Origin: Buxus sempervirens
Lineage: Eukaryota > Streptophyta > Magnoliopsida > Buxales > Buxaceae
DNA: 64,000 nt
Assembly (NCBI GenBank): GCA_947561395.2
Contig: OX387184.1
Location: forward strand, 11,140,205-11,204,204
Reading direction: 5' to 3'
Shown: positions 48,611-60,178 of the stretch, piece by piece
How the letters are laid out: each line of letters opens with the position of its first letter
Numbering within the stretch: the first letter of the stretch is position 1
The notes under the pieces: model-generated
The model's input: only the letters and a program-made list of their open reading frames with translations
Told to the model about the DNA's origin: nothing
The model's database searches: none
Translations under genes and position numbers: made by a program

Positions 48611-50571
48611 ATGGGCCCAGCCGTCGTCGTCAGCCCTCACTGAAACCCGGTGAACTGTGTTGGGCAGATGCTAATATTTATATGAGGGAAAACCCTAACT
48701 CTGATTCCTATCTCAGGGCTAACCCTAACCCTAGAATCTCTGATCTTTCAACCTCGAATCATCATGCTAGATGTGTTGACGAACCAGCGGCTGCTGCTGC
48801 TGCTTCAGCAGTGTCCAATGGTTTTTCTTCCCTCAACAGAAAATCTGCCAACGTCAGCAGTCGGGGAGAATCAACTCTCGCCCGATTCGTCACCTTCGAT
48901 ATCGCCGCGTATTCGAGGAGAGAGCTAAAGGAGCTCAAGAAGCGTCTGATCTCTGAGCTACAACAGATCCGGAACCTGAGCAATCGAATCGAATGGGTTG
49001 CCTCAAAGCTCGCCGGTAGCTATGGCGAAAGGGAAGTCGCCTCTGCAACGCGCCGGTCATCGTTGCAGGTAAATCAGTCTTCGGATTGGGCTGGTGCGGA
49101 AGGCATGAAGGAGAAACGAACCCCCAAGACAAACACGCACCGTCGACCTAACGAATTTGTAATGGGAAAGGATATAATGCCTCCTGATACCAAGAAGGTT
49201 TCAGGAATCAAGCGTCCTCTTCCATCCTCTACTGCTAGAAAACCAAAACGCTCAGCATCTAAACCTGCAATTGGGAAGCTGTTTTTCGGCGCGATGGAAC
49301 GGTGCAGACAAATCTTGACGAAGTTGATGAAGCACAAGCACAGCTGGATCTTCAATGTTCCTGTTGATGTGGTTGGCATGGGGCTTCATGACTACGATCA
49401 GATAATCAAGCACCCGATGGATCTTGGCATCGTAAAATCGAAGCTCGGCAGGAATCTCTATGCATCACCGACGGATTTTGCCTCGGATGTTCGATTAACC
49501 TTCAACAATGCGCTGCTGTACAATCCCAAGGGACACAATGTGTATGCAATGGCGGCAGCTACTTGCTCATTTCGAGGATATGTTTGAAGCTGCGTCCAAG
49601 AAATTCATTGATGAGCGGCAGCTTGCCATAAGAAGTTCGTGGTCTCCGGAAAGGGAGAGCACGAAGAAACCTAATGGTCTTCCGAGTGCAAGGAGACCGG
49701 ATTCAATTCCAGTGGCAACTCCAGTTTCAAACCAACCACTGGTGAAGACATCGACTCCAAAAACTGCTCAGGTGCTGGCATCAGTCGTGACGAGGACTGG
49801 GAGGCAACCAAAGCCAAAAGCTAAGGATCCGAACAAAAGAGATATGAGTTCTGAGGAGAAGCAGAATCTAGGATTGAACCTGCAGAGCCTTCCGCCTGAG
49901 AAGATGAACCAAGTGGTGGAGATCATAAGGAAAAGGAACGGCCTCTTCGCGCAGGATGACGATGAGATTGAGCTCGACATTGGGGTTGTAGACACGGAGA
50001 CCCTTTGGGAGCTTGATCGGTTTGTGGATAACTACAAGAAGTTGACGAGCAAGATCAAGAGGCAAGCACTGGTTAGCAAACAGAATCCCTCACCTGGTGT
50101 CGTTGAGGTACAAAATCAAATTGCCCCTTTTGTTTCTGCTGGTAGATATGATCATATTTATAGCTCTTGTGACCACGGAAAGGATTTTCGATTGAGATGC
50201 CAGGCACCAGTCAGCAAAGCACCTGAAGCAGCAGCAGCAACAGTAAAGAATAGCAGGAAAGGACAAAGTGGGGAAGAAGAAGTTGATATTGGGGAAGAGA
50301 TGCCCACGAGCAACTTCCCACCTGTGGAAATAGACAAGGACGCTACTGGGTGTGTGAGCAGCAGCAGGTCGAGCGGCTCCAGCAGCAGTTCAAGCAGCGA
50401 CTCATCCTCCTCTAGTGGTAAGTACACAAGTTTCTTCGATTATTTCTAATTTTGCTTTACTTTTTTGACCGAGTTTTGAAATTTGGGTAATTAAAGAGGG
50501 TTATAACGACTGTGAATGATACAGATTCGGATTCAGGAAGTTCTTCGGGCAGCGATTCTGAAGATACGTAG
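48611..50571 (+). pseudogene. GTE-type BET bromodomain protein gene with two frame breaks
   Basis: Plant GTE proteins read acetylated histone lysines and have one bromodomain plus an NET domain. Both are present. The bromodomain lies at about 49270-49590 (IFNVPVDVVGMGLHDYDQII, HPMDLGIVKSKL, YNPKGHNVYAMA). The NET domain lies at about 49826-50060 (MSSEEKQNLGLNLQSLP, DDEIELDIGVVDTETLWELD). A Ser-rich tail follows, continued by a small last exon (50525-50571; donor GTAAGT at 50418). Two lesions break it. After YAMA (49552-49556) the frame shifts, and LLAHFE continues in another frame, so the upstream frame ends at 49587. The family-like start at 48611 (MGPAVVVS) meets TGA after ten codons, while ELCWADANIYMREN runs in a neighbouring frame. 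If Met 48682 is used, a bromodomain-truncated protein of about 301 aa without NET would form. Recent pseudogene or assembly error: the remaining frame is otherwise clean. Confidence 0.8.
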
Positions 50572-51699
50572 TAACTAGTAGTAGTTACTGGGCACTCAAA
50601 AGAATTTGTCAACGAACCCACCGTCGATACTGAAGCTGAGCCTTGAGTTGGACGGGTACAGGCTCACACAGATTAGACTGGTGCGTGGGTTTTTTTTTTA
50701 TAAAATTTTTTAAACTTGTGTTTGTGATGCTGCAGGGTGGAGATGGAAGAACTTGGATGGGCTTGGCTGGATGTGTATTATATGTAAAGAAAGTGAATGT
50801 TGATTAGGAAAAAGAAGATAAGAAGAGAGGAGATAAAGATTTTAGAGATAAAAGAGTAAGACGTAGGAAAGCAACGAACACTGTAGCCAGAAAGCAATTT
50901 CTTTTCCTTCGAAGACAAGGAGCCTTTCAAGAAATAAAAATTATTTTGAACTAATAATTCTCACAGGCAGTGCTACCTACTTGGCAACCGGATATTCTAA
51001 AATCTGTTATCCTCAATCAAATACTAAGCTGGCTGGGGACAGCGCTACAAAGTGTCTATTATTAATTTTTAATATAAGATCCGACGGTCGTTCAATAGAA
51101 AAGAAGGGGCCTCAAAGAATAAGAATAATCCCATGCAAATGCAAAAGCATGTGCGTGCTGCTTTTACAGCTGCGACAAGCAATTTGCCAAAGCCATTATT
51201 GCACGGCTCATTGTTTTAATTATGCAAAATAATTTATCTCCGAGAAATTCTCGGGCAAATGTCATTTTATTTTTGTGTGCATCCCTTAAGCTGCGTTTGG
51301 CTTTTGTTTCTTTGCTTATTTAAGCAAAATTAAATTAAGCCTGTTGTATTAATAAGCATATTTGGCACACATTGAAGGCAGAAACTACATTAAAAAAAAT
51401 GCTAATAAATCAGTAATAAATCTTCCACTCAAATTACCCGAGACCTCGATGGGTTGCATTTCAAATATGGTGGAAGCACGTTGTAAATAAAATTCAGATT
51501 TTCCCCGTCAACATTAGAACTGTTTTAAGTTACGTATGTTTTGCCCTTTGATATTCATAATTACACCATCACCTATTAGTTTAAGCTTTTTAGTCTAATT
51601 TAACAAGAACAAAAATGAACATACAGACATAGCTATCAGCACTACATGATGCATAAACTTACATGTTGATTGCCTCCTTTGGATCACTGAGTGCTTCCT
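50572..51699. other. Intergenic 3' flank between convergent GTE and GRDP-like genes
   Basis: AT-rich, no gene seen. It includes the GTE 3' UTR with G/A-rich sequence near 50790-50900. Confidence 0.4.
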
Positions 51700-52069
51700 T
51701 TAGATATGCAGAAACACAGACGGTGCTGCCACTCTTTTCATGTACCGAAATACTTCGCAACCACCACCTTCCTTGCTAACCACACAACCACCATCGCCAC
51801 TACGTCCCATACATCCACCACAAGCACCGCACCCTCCACATACTACACTATCTACCTCACTACTTATCACACATTCCACAAGCTCCATTGGTCTTTAGCA
51901 CCACATTGACACCTTTCTGAGTCCTTTCCACTTCCGTTCTTTGAGGTCGGAACCGGGATAGTTCCTTTTCTTTCTGCATCAAACACATCAACATTCCCAA
52001 CACCAGCATCCATCTACAGTTTTTCTTCAATGGCTATGAAGCCACGTTATCCTTCTCTTATCAAAACAT
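51700..52069 (-). pseudogene. Decayed C-terminal coding relic of the GRDP-like gene
   Basis: Downstream of the premature stop at 52070, reading on in a neighbouring frame gives SDVLIREG, a TAA, RGFIAIEEKL, a TAG and MDAGVGNVDVFDAE. In a further frame comes a Gly/Cys-rich stretch (VCGGCGACGGCMG...EGGGCE). Plant GRDP proteins continue with FILSD.L..EGY.GF and end in a Gly/Cys-rich tail. The order is right, but two frame changes and two stops make this non-functional. Confidence 0.6.
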
Positions 52070-53167
52070 CAGAAGGATAAAAGTCAACACGATCCCAGGC
52101 AATACAAACCATTCTTCCTTGACCTATACGAAAAAATTAAATTCAAGTTAAGTTAGTTTTAAAGGTCAAGTTAGTAAAATATAGAAATGAAATGTACCTT
52201 GAAAAATCCAGATTTCAAATTAAGCAATGCCAGTGCTTGTCCATAAGGATCCTCAGCAGAGAATTCCACAACTGTCACAAAGTCACATTCGCTTTTCTGG
52301 CTATCACAGTTCTTGTGTTCAAATTCCAGCTTTCTACCAGGGAACAGTTGTATCTGTAGCAATAATAGGTATTTGGGTCATGGAAAAACACTCATAGATC
52401 CCATATGATGGAATGATGGTCTTCAAAGAACATACATTGTACATGCCCAACTGAACAACCAAAGAAAATCTAAAATCTGATGCAAGATGCTGGGAATTTA
52501 TTATGAATGTGAATTTCGAAATCTGGAGACAAGTGTATGGCACCAATAGAATAATAATGAAAAAAAGGATATAAAATAACTGTTCCAGCACTCAAATAAA
52601 TTTTTTTTCCTTAATAACTAAGTTAATCCAAACATGAATCATAAATATTGTGTATACACTTTAAACAACCCAAACTAGGAAAGTTTTGACCAGCTTGGTC
52701 TGGACTCATTAACATAAAGTTGTGGTCAGGCTCATTAACAATTAACAGGTTCACCCTTGCTAGGTCTCAGTGGAGGAGTGGAAATGGGCCATGCTGGCAT
52801 AACAACTCTCGCAAGCATCTAAGCCTGGCCCAGATAAACATTATACTTCCCTTCTTCCCAAGTCAGCCCTAAAAACTCGACTTTGGAGATTATTGCAAAA
52901 TATATTTATAAAAAACTAAAGTTTTGAAATATCTAGAATATTACAATAAATGCATCATTTTTATAGAAAGCAAAAATTGGTACATATGAACATAGCTTTT
53001 GCATATTTAAAACCATAAATATATGAACATGTAATATTACTAAGCCAGGCTGGAATAGGCTGATCAATTAGAGCCTATGGACTGATATCACTTGTTCGAG
53101 CTTGCTCAAATATCAGGCTAGGCCACCCCTATCCTGGAGGGATCAACTCAGCTTGATAAAAGCTTGG

Positions 53168-53172
53168 CATGG
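53168..53172. repeat. LTR retrotransposon target-site duplication, left
   Basis: CATGG, identical to 59149-59153. Confidence 0.85.
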
Positions 53173-53537
53173 TGGCGCGGACACTAGATATAGGCCACCA
53201 ATTCTACGAGTGTATGGACGTTGACATCGAAAGACAACTCATCCAATGTCGTTATGGCTCGATCATCAAGACACTAGATAGGAAATTGTCATTTAGCTAT
53301 TATTTGGGTTATTTGGGTTATTTTGTTATTTCCTATTACTTTTGGGTTTTCTGGTAATTTATGTTTGGGTCTTAGGCTATAAAAGCCTACTTTTGTAAGT
53401 AAATGAAACTAACTTTTGAAGAATGTTAACGGACTAAACCGCTTCGTCTTCTCCTCTTCTCTGGCTTTTCTTCTTCTTCTTCCTTTTTCTTCTTTACTTT
53501 CTTCTTCATTTGGCTTCTTATTACTTGTGCTACATCA
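53173..53537 (+). repeat. Left LTR
   Basis: 365 bp, TGGCGCGGACACT...GCTACATCA. A TATA box lies within the small palindrome GGCTATAAAAGCC (TATAAAA at 53378-53384). It ends in a TCTTC-rich run. Confidence 0.9.
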
Positions 53538-53541
53538 AATT

Positions 53542-53554
53542 TGGTATCAAAGCC
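53542..53554 (+). other. Primer-binding site (tRNA-iMet type)
   Basis: TGGTATCAAAGCC, four bases after the left LTR. It matches the usual iMet site TGGTATCAGAGC with one change. Confidence 0.75.
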
Positions 53555-54019
53555 TTTGATTGTTTTCTATCAACAATCAACGATCCTGGAAGAAAGCGTC
53601 ACTTACAACAACAAAAAAAACCAAATATTTCTCCTTCACCAACCCACAGTAAATGTTCTCGAAGTGTATTCGATCCTAATTAGAAGAAGGTGTCACCTGC
53701 TCAAAGACAACAAACCTCATCTACAACAATCTCCTTGTCATCGTCAGGCGTCATCTCCATCCTCATCAGAGACAGCGTCACTTTACAACATCACAGATTA
53801 CGATTTGCAGAGTTTTTGAAAAGAAATTTCAGCATCTGTCGTCATCAACAATCAACGATAAACCAATTTTTTTCAAGATCTCTGTTTCACTTTCAGCGTG
53901 TGAGTGCGACTGTCATCAGCAACTCAACAGTCGTCGTCTTCATCATCTCTCTATCCCTCTCTCTCCTTCCCTCTTTCGCTGACTTCCCTCTCTTTCCTTT
54001 GCCCCCGATTTCTCTGTTG

Positions 54020-54233
54020 CAAATAGCCTATTTTCTCGTCTGACATTTTGACCCCCACCATTGGGAGCCTCACCGACATCATTCCCCTCAATTGACTCAA
54101 CCCTAACAACTAGGTCTCTTGTTTGCTCTTGGGAGGTTCTCAACTAAGTTTGGAGTTCTAGGAGTTGATCTTGGATGGCTTTCATTTGGTCTTGCATCTG
54201 TTGTGCAAAAGCACCAAAAGTGTCAGGATCCAT
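54020..54233 (-). pseudogene. Antisense gag-start-like fragment inside the retrotransposon
   Basis: On the minus strand an ATG at 54233 opens MDPDTFGAFAQQMQDQMKAI, then one stop, then LRTSQEQTRDLVVRVESIEG and a Gly/Asn-rich patch. This coiled, Gln-rich start resembles the N terminus of plant chromovirus Gag, but it runs opposite to the rest of the element. The plus strand lacks a Gag start, so an internal inversion (about 54040-54660) is the simplest explanation. Confidence 0.4.
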
Positions 54234-54679
54234 GACACTGGATAACTCCGAGCTAGACACTAAGCGATCACTGCATAAATGCATGCAACAACTATTCTAA
54301 CTAGCAAATGAGATCAAACAAATCTAAGCAATGTATTGCATAATATAAATAAAAGTCTGAATTTTTTTATAAAAAAAAAACAAGGTGCAAACTAAACAAA
54401 TAAATTGCAAACAAGTAGTACTAAAATTTCTTTGTAAAGGGAGTGACCAACAAATATCTTAGATTTCCAAATAATTAGGTAAGCTCCACATCTAATAGTA
54501 AGAAAACTAGTGATATATGGGTTTTCAAATGGTAAGGTGGTAAGATGAAATTGAAGTTAGACTCAATGAAAAGGGTGTAATATGTATATGGGAAACAACT
54601 AACCAACCACAAGAGATAATATTGATAATAATTCAGAATCACAAATATATAATACCAAGAAAAGAAAGAAATCAAGCAT

Positions 54680-55108
54680 GTGACTGAATATGTGGCACAA
54701 TTTGATGAATTCAGGATGAGATTTGGAATCTTTGAAGATGAAGTTATGACCTTGAGTAGGTTTAGAAGAGGGCTCATTGATGAGCTTAGGAAAGAACTTG
54801 TGCTTCATGGCATTGCCACACTTGATCAAGCATATACTTTGGTTCAGGATTATGAACTAGTGACTCGATCTTTATTAACTAGGCGTGTTGACAATCAGGT
54901 CAACACAAACAAACCTCAATTTTCAAGTAGCAATTCCTTGTTAGGACCACCTCCTCAGAAAATCAATTCTTCTGGTGCACCACTTGATAGGGACAAAGGC
55001 AAGGGAGTTGTTATTGATAATTCTAGGCAAACTTCTAGGGTTCAGTGCTTTAAGTGCAAGGGTTTTGGTCATGTTGCTGCCAATTGCCCCACAAAAACTC
55101 GTCATTGA
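54680..55108 (+). pseudogene. gag C-terminal part with CCHC zinc knuckle
   Basis: TEYVAQFDEFRMR, FRRGLIDELRKELVLHG and TLDQAYTLVQDYE are retrotransposon Gag blocks. CFKCKGFGHVAANC is the CX2CX4HX4C nucleocapsid knuckle. The frame ends at TGA just after the knuckle, and the protease continues in another frame. Confidence 0.85.
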
Positions 55109-55721
55109 TGGGCGAGAACATGTGAATGATGAGGACTTTGAGAATCAGATTTATGAACCCAATGTTGAGGATTTTGATGACCTAGATGAAAATGGTGAGA
55201 CTGATCATGATTTTGTGGGTTGCATTCATTCCATGCAAATGGAACAACATAGGACCGAATTGGAAACAATTAGACTATGTGTGGTTAGGTGTGCTTTGGC
55301 ACAGCCAAAAGCAGATGATGATTGGAGAAGAAGTGCAATTTTTCACACTTACATTAAGTGTGGAGATAAGAGTTGTAAAGTCATCATTGATAGTGGTAGT
55401 TGCATTAATGCAGTCTCCACTAGTATTGTCACCCGTTTAGGTTTGAAATCAATTCCTCACCCTAGTCCTTACAATGTTTCTTGGGTTGATACATCTTCAA
55501 TTGCTGTGGAAGAAAGGTGTTTTGTTCCTATTCAATTTCTTGATTATAAGGACAAGATATGGTGTGATGTGGTTCCAATGGATGTAGGCCATATAATTTT
55601 GGGTAGACCATGGCTTTTTGATTTGGATGTTACCATATATGGTCATTCAAATTCATGCTCTTTTAAATTTCAAGGCAAGAATATCCAACTTAATCCATTG
55701 CCCCCAAAGCCTATTCATTAG
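55085..55721 (+). pseudogene. Retroviral-type aspartic protease segment
   Basis: IIDSGSCINAVS carries the D-S-G catalytic triad form found in plant Gypsy elements, followed by ILGRPWLFDLD. It begins by frameshift from gag and ends at TAG 55719. Confidence 0.8.
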
Positions 55722-57323
55722 AGTAAGAAAAAAGGAGTTGAAAAAGCCAAGGGTTTGAACATTATTAGCTCCAAAGAGTTTGAAAGGGTAACCAATAAGG
55801 AGTTTGTTATATTTGTTGTTGTAGCCAAAGAGATTTCCAAGGAGTCTCAAGAGGAACCACCTGAAGATGTTAATCCTGTACTCAAAGACTTTCAGGATGT
55901 TTTCCCAATAGATCTACCAAATAATCTTCCTCCCATGTGTGACATACAGCATGCCATAGATCTTGTTCCAGGAGCTACCCTTCCAAACTTGCCTCATTAT
56001 AGGATGAACCCTACAGAACATTCAGAGTTAAAAAGGCAAGTTGATGATCTCCTTAGTAAGGGATTTATCCTTGAAAGTATGAGTCCTTGTGCAGTGCCTG
56101 CCATTTTGACCCCTAAGAAGGACGGATCTTGGAGAATGTTTGTGGATAGTCGAGCCATTAACAAGATTACTGTGAAATACCGATTCCCAATTCCTAGGCT
56201 CGATGATATGTTGGATATGATGGCAGGGGCCACAATCTTTTCCAAAATTAATCTAAAGAGTGGTTACCATCAAATTAGGATCCGACCTGGTGATGAATGG
56301 AAGACAGCCTTTAAGACAAAAGATGGGTTGTATGAGTAGCTATTAATGCCATTTGGTTTATCAAATGCTCCAAGCACCTTTATGAGAGTGATGACACACG
56401 TACTACGACCTTTCACGGGAAAGTTCTTGGTTGTCTACTTTGATGACATACTAATCTATAATAAGTCAAAGGAGCAACATTTAGACCATCTTACTCTAGT
56501 TTGCACCACCTTGAGGAAAGAGAATCTTTATGCCAATCTTAAGAAGTGCTCATTCTTCACAGATAGGGTCATCTTCTTATGATTCATAGTTTCGCATGAG
56601 GGTATATCTGCTGATCCCCAGAAAGTTCAAGCAATTGTAGATTGGCCTGAGCCAAAGAACATTCATGATTTTCGGAGTTTCTATGGACTTGCTACCTTCT
56701 ATCGTCGATTCATTAGAGGGTTTAGCGCGATTATGTCTCCTACTACAGATTGCATGAAGAAGAATGGTTTTAATTGGACACGGGCAGCCACTAAGGCATT
56801 TGAGGAAATCAAGAAGAAAATGACTGAGGCCCCAGTCATGCGGCTCCCAGATTTTAGTAAAGCCTTTGAAGTTGAATGTGATGCATCTGGGATTGGAATA
56901 GGAGTCTTGAGTCAAGAGCGTCATCTTGTAGCCTACTTTAGTGAAAAGTTGAATGAAGTCAGGAAGAAGTATTTGACCTATGATAAAGAACTTTATGCGG
57001 TGATACAAGCTTTACGGCATTGGCGTCACTATCTGCAACCGCAAGAGTTTGTTCTTTATTCTGATCATGAAGCCCTGCGTTATATCAAATCTCAAAAGAA
57101 ACTCAATCATCGACATGGTCGTTGGATTGAATTTTTGCAGGCTTATTCTTTTGTGTTGAAACATAGGTATCGAATTGAGAATAAAGCTGCTGATGCACTC
57201 AATCGTCGGGTAGTTCTACTTTCCATGATGAGTTTAGAGATCATAGGATTTGAAAGGCTCAAAGAGGATTATGAATCATGCCCTGACTTTGATGAGACAT
57301 ATATTGCCCTATGGGATGGGTAG
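55722..57323 (+). pseudogene. Reverse transcriptase and RNase H segment
   Basis: RT blocks are [51 protein letters not shown] and the catalytic YFDDIL (56436-56453). RNase H shows ECDASGIGIG, TYDKELYAVIQALRHWRHYL and SDHEALRYI. In-frame stops lie at 56337 (where the family has Trp), 56580 (where the family has Gly in FLGFIV) and 57321. Confidence 0.88.
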
Positions 57324-58740
57324 GACCTTCTTGTAGATGGTTTTCACCTCCAAGATGGATTTCTTTTCAAGGCAAATAAACTCTGCATTCTGCGAACATC
57401 ATTGAGAGAGTTCTTGATATGGGAGATTCACGCAGGTGGTCTTTCAAGACATTTTGGGAGTGATAAGACCATTGTGGATGTAGAGCATCAATTTTATTGG
57501 CCAAGCTTAAAGAGAGATGTTGCTCAGATCATTGGTCAGTGTAGAACATGCCAATTAGCAAAACATCGGAAGCAAAATACTAGCCTTTACACTCCTTTAC
57601 GGATGCTTGATTGCCCCTGGCAAGATGTGAGTATGGATTTCGTGCTTGGGCTTTCACGAACATTCAAAAAGCATGACTCAATCTTTGTGGTTGTGGACCG
57701 TTTTTCTAAAATAGCACACTTCATTCCTTGTACTAAAACTTTAGATGCCTCTAAAGTTGCAAAACTTTATTTTGATGAAATTGTGAAGTTGTATGGTCTT
57801 CCAAAGACCATAGTGGAAGACCATAGTGTCTGATAGGGATGTTCGGTTCATGAGTTGCTTTTGGAAAACCTTATGGCACATGGTGGGCACCAAGTTGAAA
57901 TTTTCTACTGCTTACCACCCTCAGACAGATGGCCAAACTGAAGTGGTCAATTGTAGTCTAGGAAACCTTTTGAGATACCTAGTTGGAAATCACACTAGGA
58001 ATTGGGACTTTTTTCTTCCTACTGCTCAATTTGCCTATAACAGTTCTGTCAATAGATCTATAGGTATGAGTCCATTTGAGGCTGTGCATGGTTATAAACC
58101 AAGAAAACCTTTAGACTTACTTCCAATGTCTCCGCATGCTAGGGTTTCTGAGTCTGCTGAATCATTTGCACAACATGTTCGTGACTTGCATGCTGAGATC
58201 ACTAAACAAATCAAAGCAAGTAATGCACAATATAAACTTAAGGCTGATTTGCACATGCGTCATGTTGAATTTAAAGTAGGGGATTATGTCATGGTTCGAG
58301 TTAGACATGAACGGTTTCCATCTGGATCTGTTCGTAAGTTACATGCTCGTAGTGCTGGACCTTTTAGAGTTTTGCAACATGTGGGACCAAATGCTTATGT
58401 CATTGATATTCCATCTGATTTTGGTATTAGCTCTACTTTTAATATAGAGGATATTGTCGCATATAAATGCCAAGCTACTATTCCCGATGATCCTTTTGAG
58501 GAACCTTCCCATAACTTGAATCCAATTCCTACCCCTGAATCCCCACAACTATCATTTCCACCAGCACATAAGGATTCTATTGATACTATTTTAGATGAGC
58601 ATATTGTTTTTACCAGAGAAGGAGAAATTCAACGTTTCCTAGTTCGTTGGAAGGGACGACCGGAATTGGATTCTACATGGATTACTAGGGACACATTGCA
58701 ACAGCTTGATCCTGAGTTATTGGAGTACTACCAGAGTTAG
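57324..58740 (+). pseudogene. Integrase with C-terminal chromodomain
   Basis: The zinc-binding H...H...C..C region (IHAGGLSRHFG, QCRTCQ) is followed by the DDE core (SMDFVLGL, SDRDVRFMS, YHPQTDGQTE) and AYNSSVNRSIGMSPFE. A chromodomain closes the frame (FLVRWKGRPELDSTWI, LDPELLEYY). A 13-bp tandem duplication at 57804-57828 shifts the frame just before the second catalytic Asp and creates a stop at 57831. Confidence 0.88.
57804..57828. repeat. 13-bp tandem duplication in the integrase core
   Basis: AAGACCATAGTG occurs at 57804-57815 and again at 57817-57828, an offset of 13 bp, so it shifts the frame. Confidence 0.85.
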
Positions 58741-58787
58741 CAAGACCTACACTCGTCAAAGTTGAGTTCTTTTCACACCGGGAGAGT

Positions 58788-59148
58788 TGGTGCGGACACC
58801 AGATATAGGCCACCAATTATACGAGTGTATGGACGTCGACATCGGAAGACAGCTCATCTGATGTTGTTATGGCTCAATCATCAAGACACTAGATAGGGAA
58901 TTGTCATTTAGCTATTATTTGCGTTATTTGGGTTATTTTATTATTTCTGTTACTTTTGGGTCTTCTGGTAATTTATGTTTGGGTCTTAGGCTATAAAAGC
59001 CTACTTTTGCAAGTGAATGAAACTAACTTTTGAAGAATATTAACGGACTGAACCGCTTCGTCTTCTCCTCTTCTCTAACTTTTCTTCTTCTTCCTTTTTC
59101 TTCTTTACTTTCTTCTTCATTTGGCTTCTTATTACTTGTGCTACATCA
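58788..59148 (+). repeat. Right LTR
   Basis: 361 bp, TGGTGCGGACACC...GCTACATCA. Same TATA palindrome as the left copy. Differs by about 20 substitutions plus a 1-base and a 3-base gap. Confidence 0.9.
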
Positions 59149-59153
59149 CATGG
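59149..59153. repeat. LTR retrotransposon target-site duplication, right
   Basis: CATGG, identical to 53168-53172. Confidence 0.85.
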
Positions 59154-60178
59154 GCCACAGACGCACAAGACCCATTAGTTACAAACCTATGAAACCCCTG
59201 ATTTTAGCATCTTTACTAAGAATGAAATTAAAAAAATCTAAAAAATTTGAAAGTTTCATTTCAAAAAATTAAAGCTATAATATTTAATTCCGAATATATT
59301 ATAAAACTACAGATAGAGTTTATTATGAAGAAACCAAGCCAAGCCACCCAAACTTAGTGTTAGTGTTACTGAGGAAACAAGCTTTCTCAAGCTCAGGTTG
59401 TCCTCACCAGGCCCTAGTTAGCAAACTCAAGCTTAAGTCATGCAAACCAAGCCCAATTGAGCCCATCTAGCTAAATTGATAGGAAGTCGTACTGTAAAAG
59501 CTTAATGTCTTGACACATTAATTCAGTCACTTGTAGACTTAGACAATCTGAAAATCAAAAACTGATTGGGAGTTCCCAGTGATCCAATTTAAATCCACAT
59601 TCAAACGGTCATAATACCATGATCAAAAAGTCTGGGTGGTAAAAGCATCTAACAGTAGATTGGGTTAGAACCAATAAATTTTCAAGAAAAAGAATCAAAC
59701 TGCAATGTTTAAAATGCTTACCATCTTGTCACCTGTGAGCTCATAGATATGGCCATCTTCACTAGATTTTCTCTGATGTTGAAAGGACCAGTGAGAATCC
59801 ATCAAAGACCATCCTGTTCCCACAAACTCTGCTAGAACATGAGTTTCACCGGATCCCATCATGCCAATAACCTCTTTTTTGGAAGTTCTTGCCTCTTTTC
59901 TGGAATCCCTAAAACACATAGGAAGCCGTCATGATATGACATATTACACATTCTAATACATAATTATTATGTTTCTGAGCAAATGCACAAGTGCACAAGA
60001 TCAGGACAGTATAAAATTCTCAGATAGTAAAAATATGGAAATTTAATAGATATAATTATGGAATTAAGAGGTACACCCAAGGATATGGTTGCATATTTCA
60101 TTTGGTGAAAAATAATGTAATCAGGTCTCATGTACATCAACAAAAGGATTCTTTGAGCCTAGCTTGCCCAATAAACGA

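Larger units (their letters stand above)
53173..59148 (+). mobile_element. Ty3/Gypsy chromovirus LTR retrotransposon (Reina-like), 5,976 bp, defective
   Basis: LTRs of 365 and 361 bp begin TGG and end ACATCA, flanked by the exact 5-bp duplication CATGG (53168-53172 and 59149-59153). A tRNA-iMet-type primer site (TGGTATCAAAGCC) lies at 53542-53554, and a short purine run precedes the right LTR. Gene order is gag, protease, RT, RNase H, integrase and C-terminal chromodomain, which defines chromoviruses. Small size and short LTRs point to the Reina lineage. The coding region has stops at 55719, 56337, 56580, 57321 and 57831 and at least two frameshifts. LTRs differ at roughly 20 positions by eye, so insertion is some millions of years old. 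It sits antisense in a GRDP-gene intron. Confidence 0.9.

Noticed and set aside
51700-51888. Independent small Gly/Cys-rich gene on the minus strand
   Set aside because: Its position directly after the broken last exon and its Gly/Cys composition fit the lost tail of the GRDP-type gene better than a separate gene.
53541-54043. Frames of 92-117 codons after the left LTR
   Set aside because: Ser/Thr/Gln-rich leader of the retrotransposon with short repeated words; no Gag motif on this strand.
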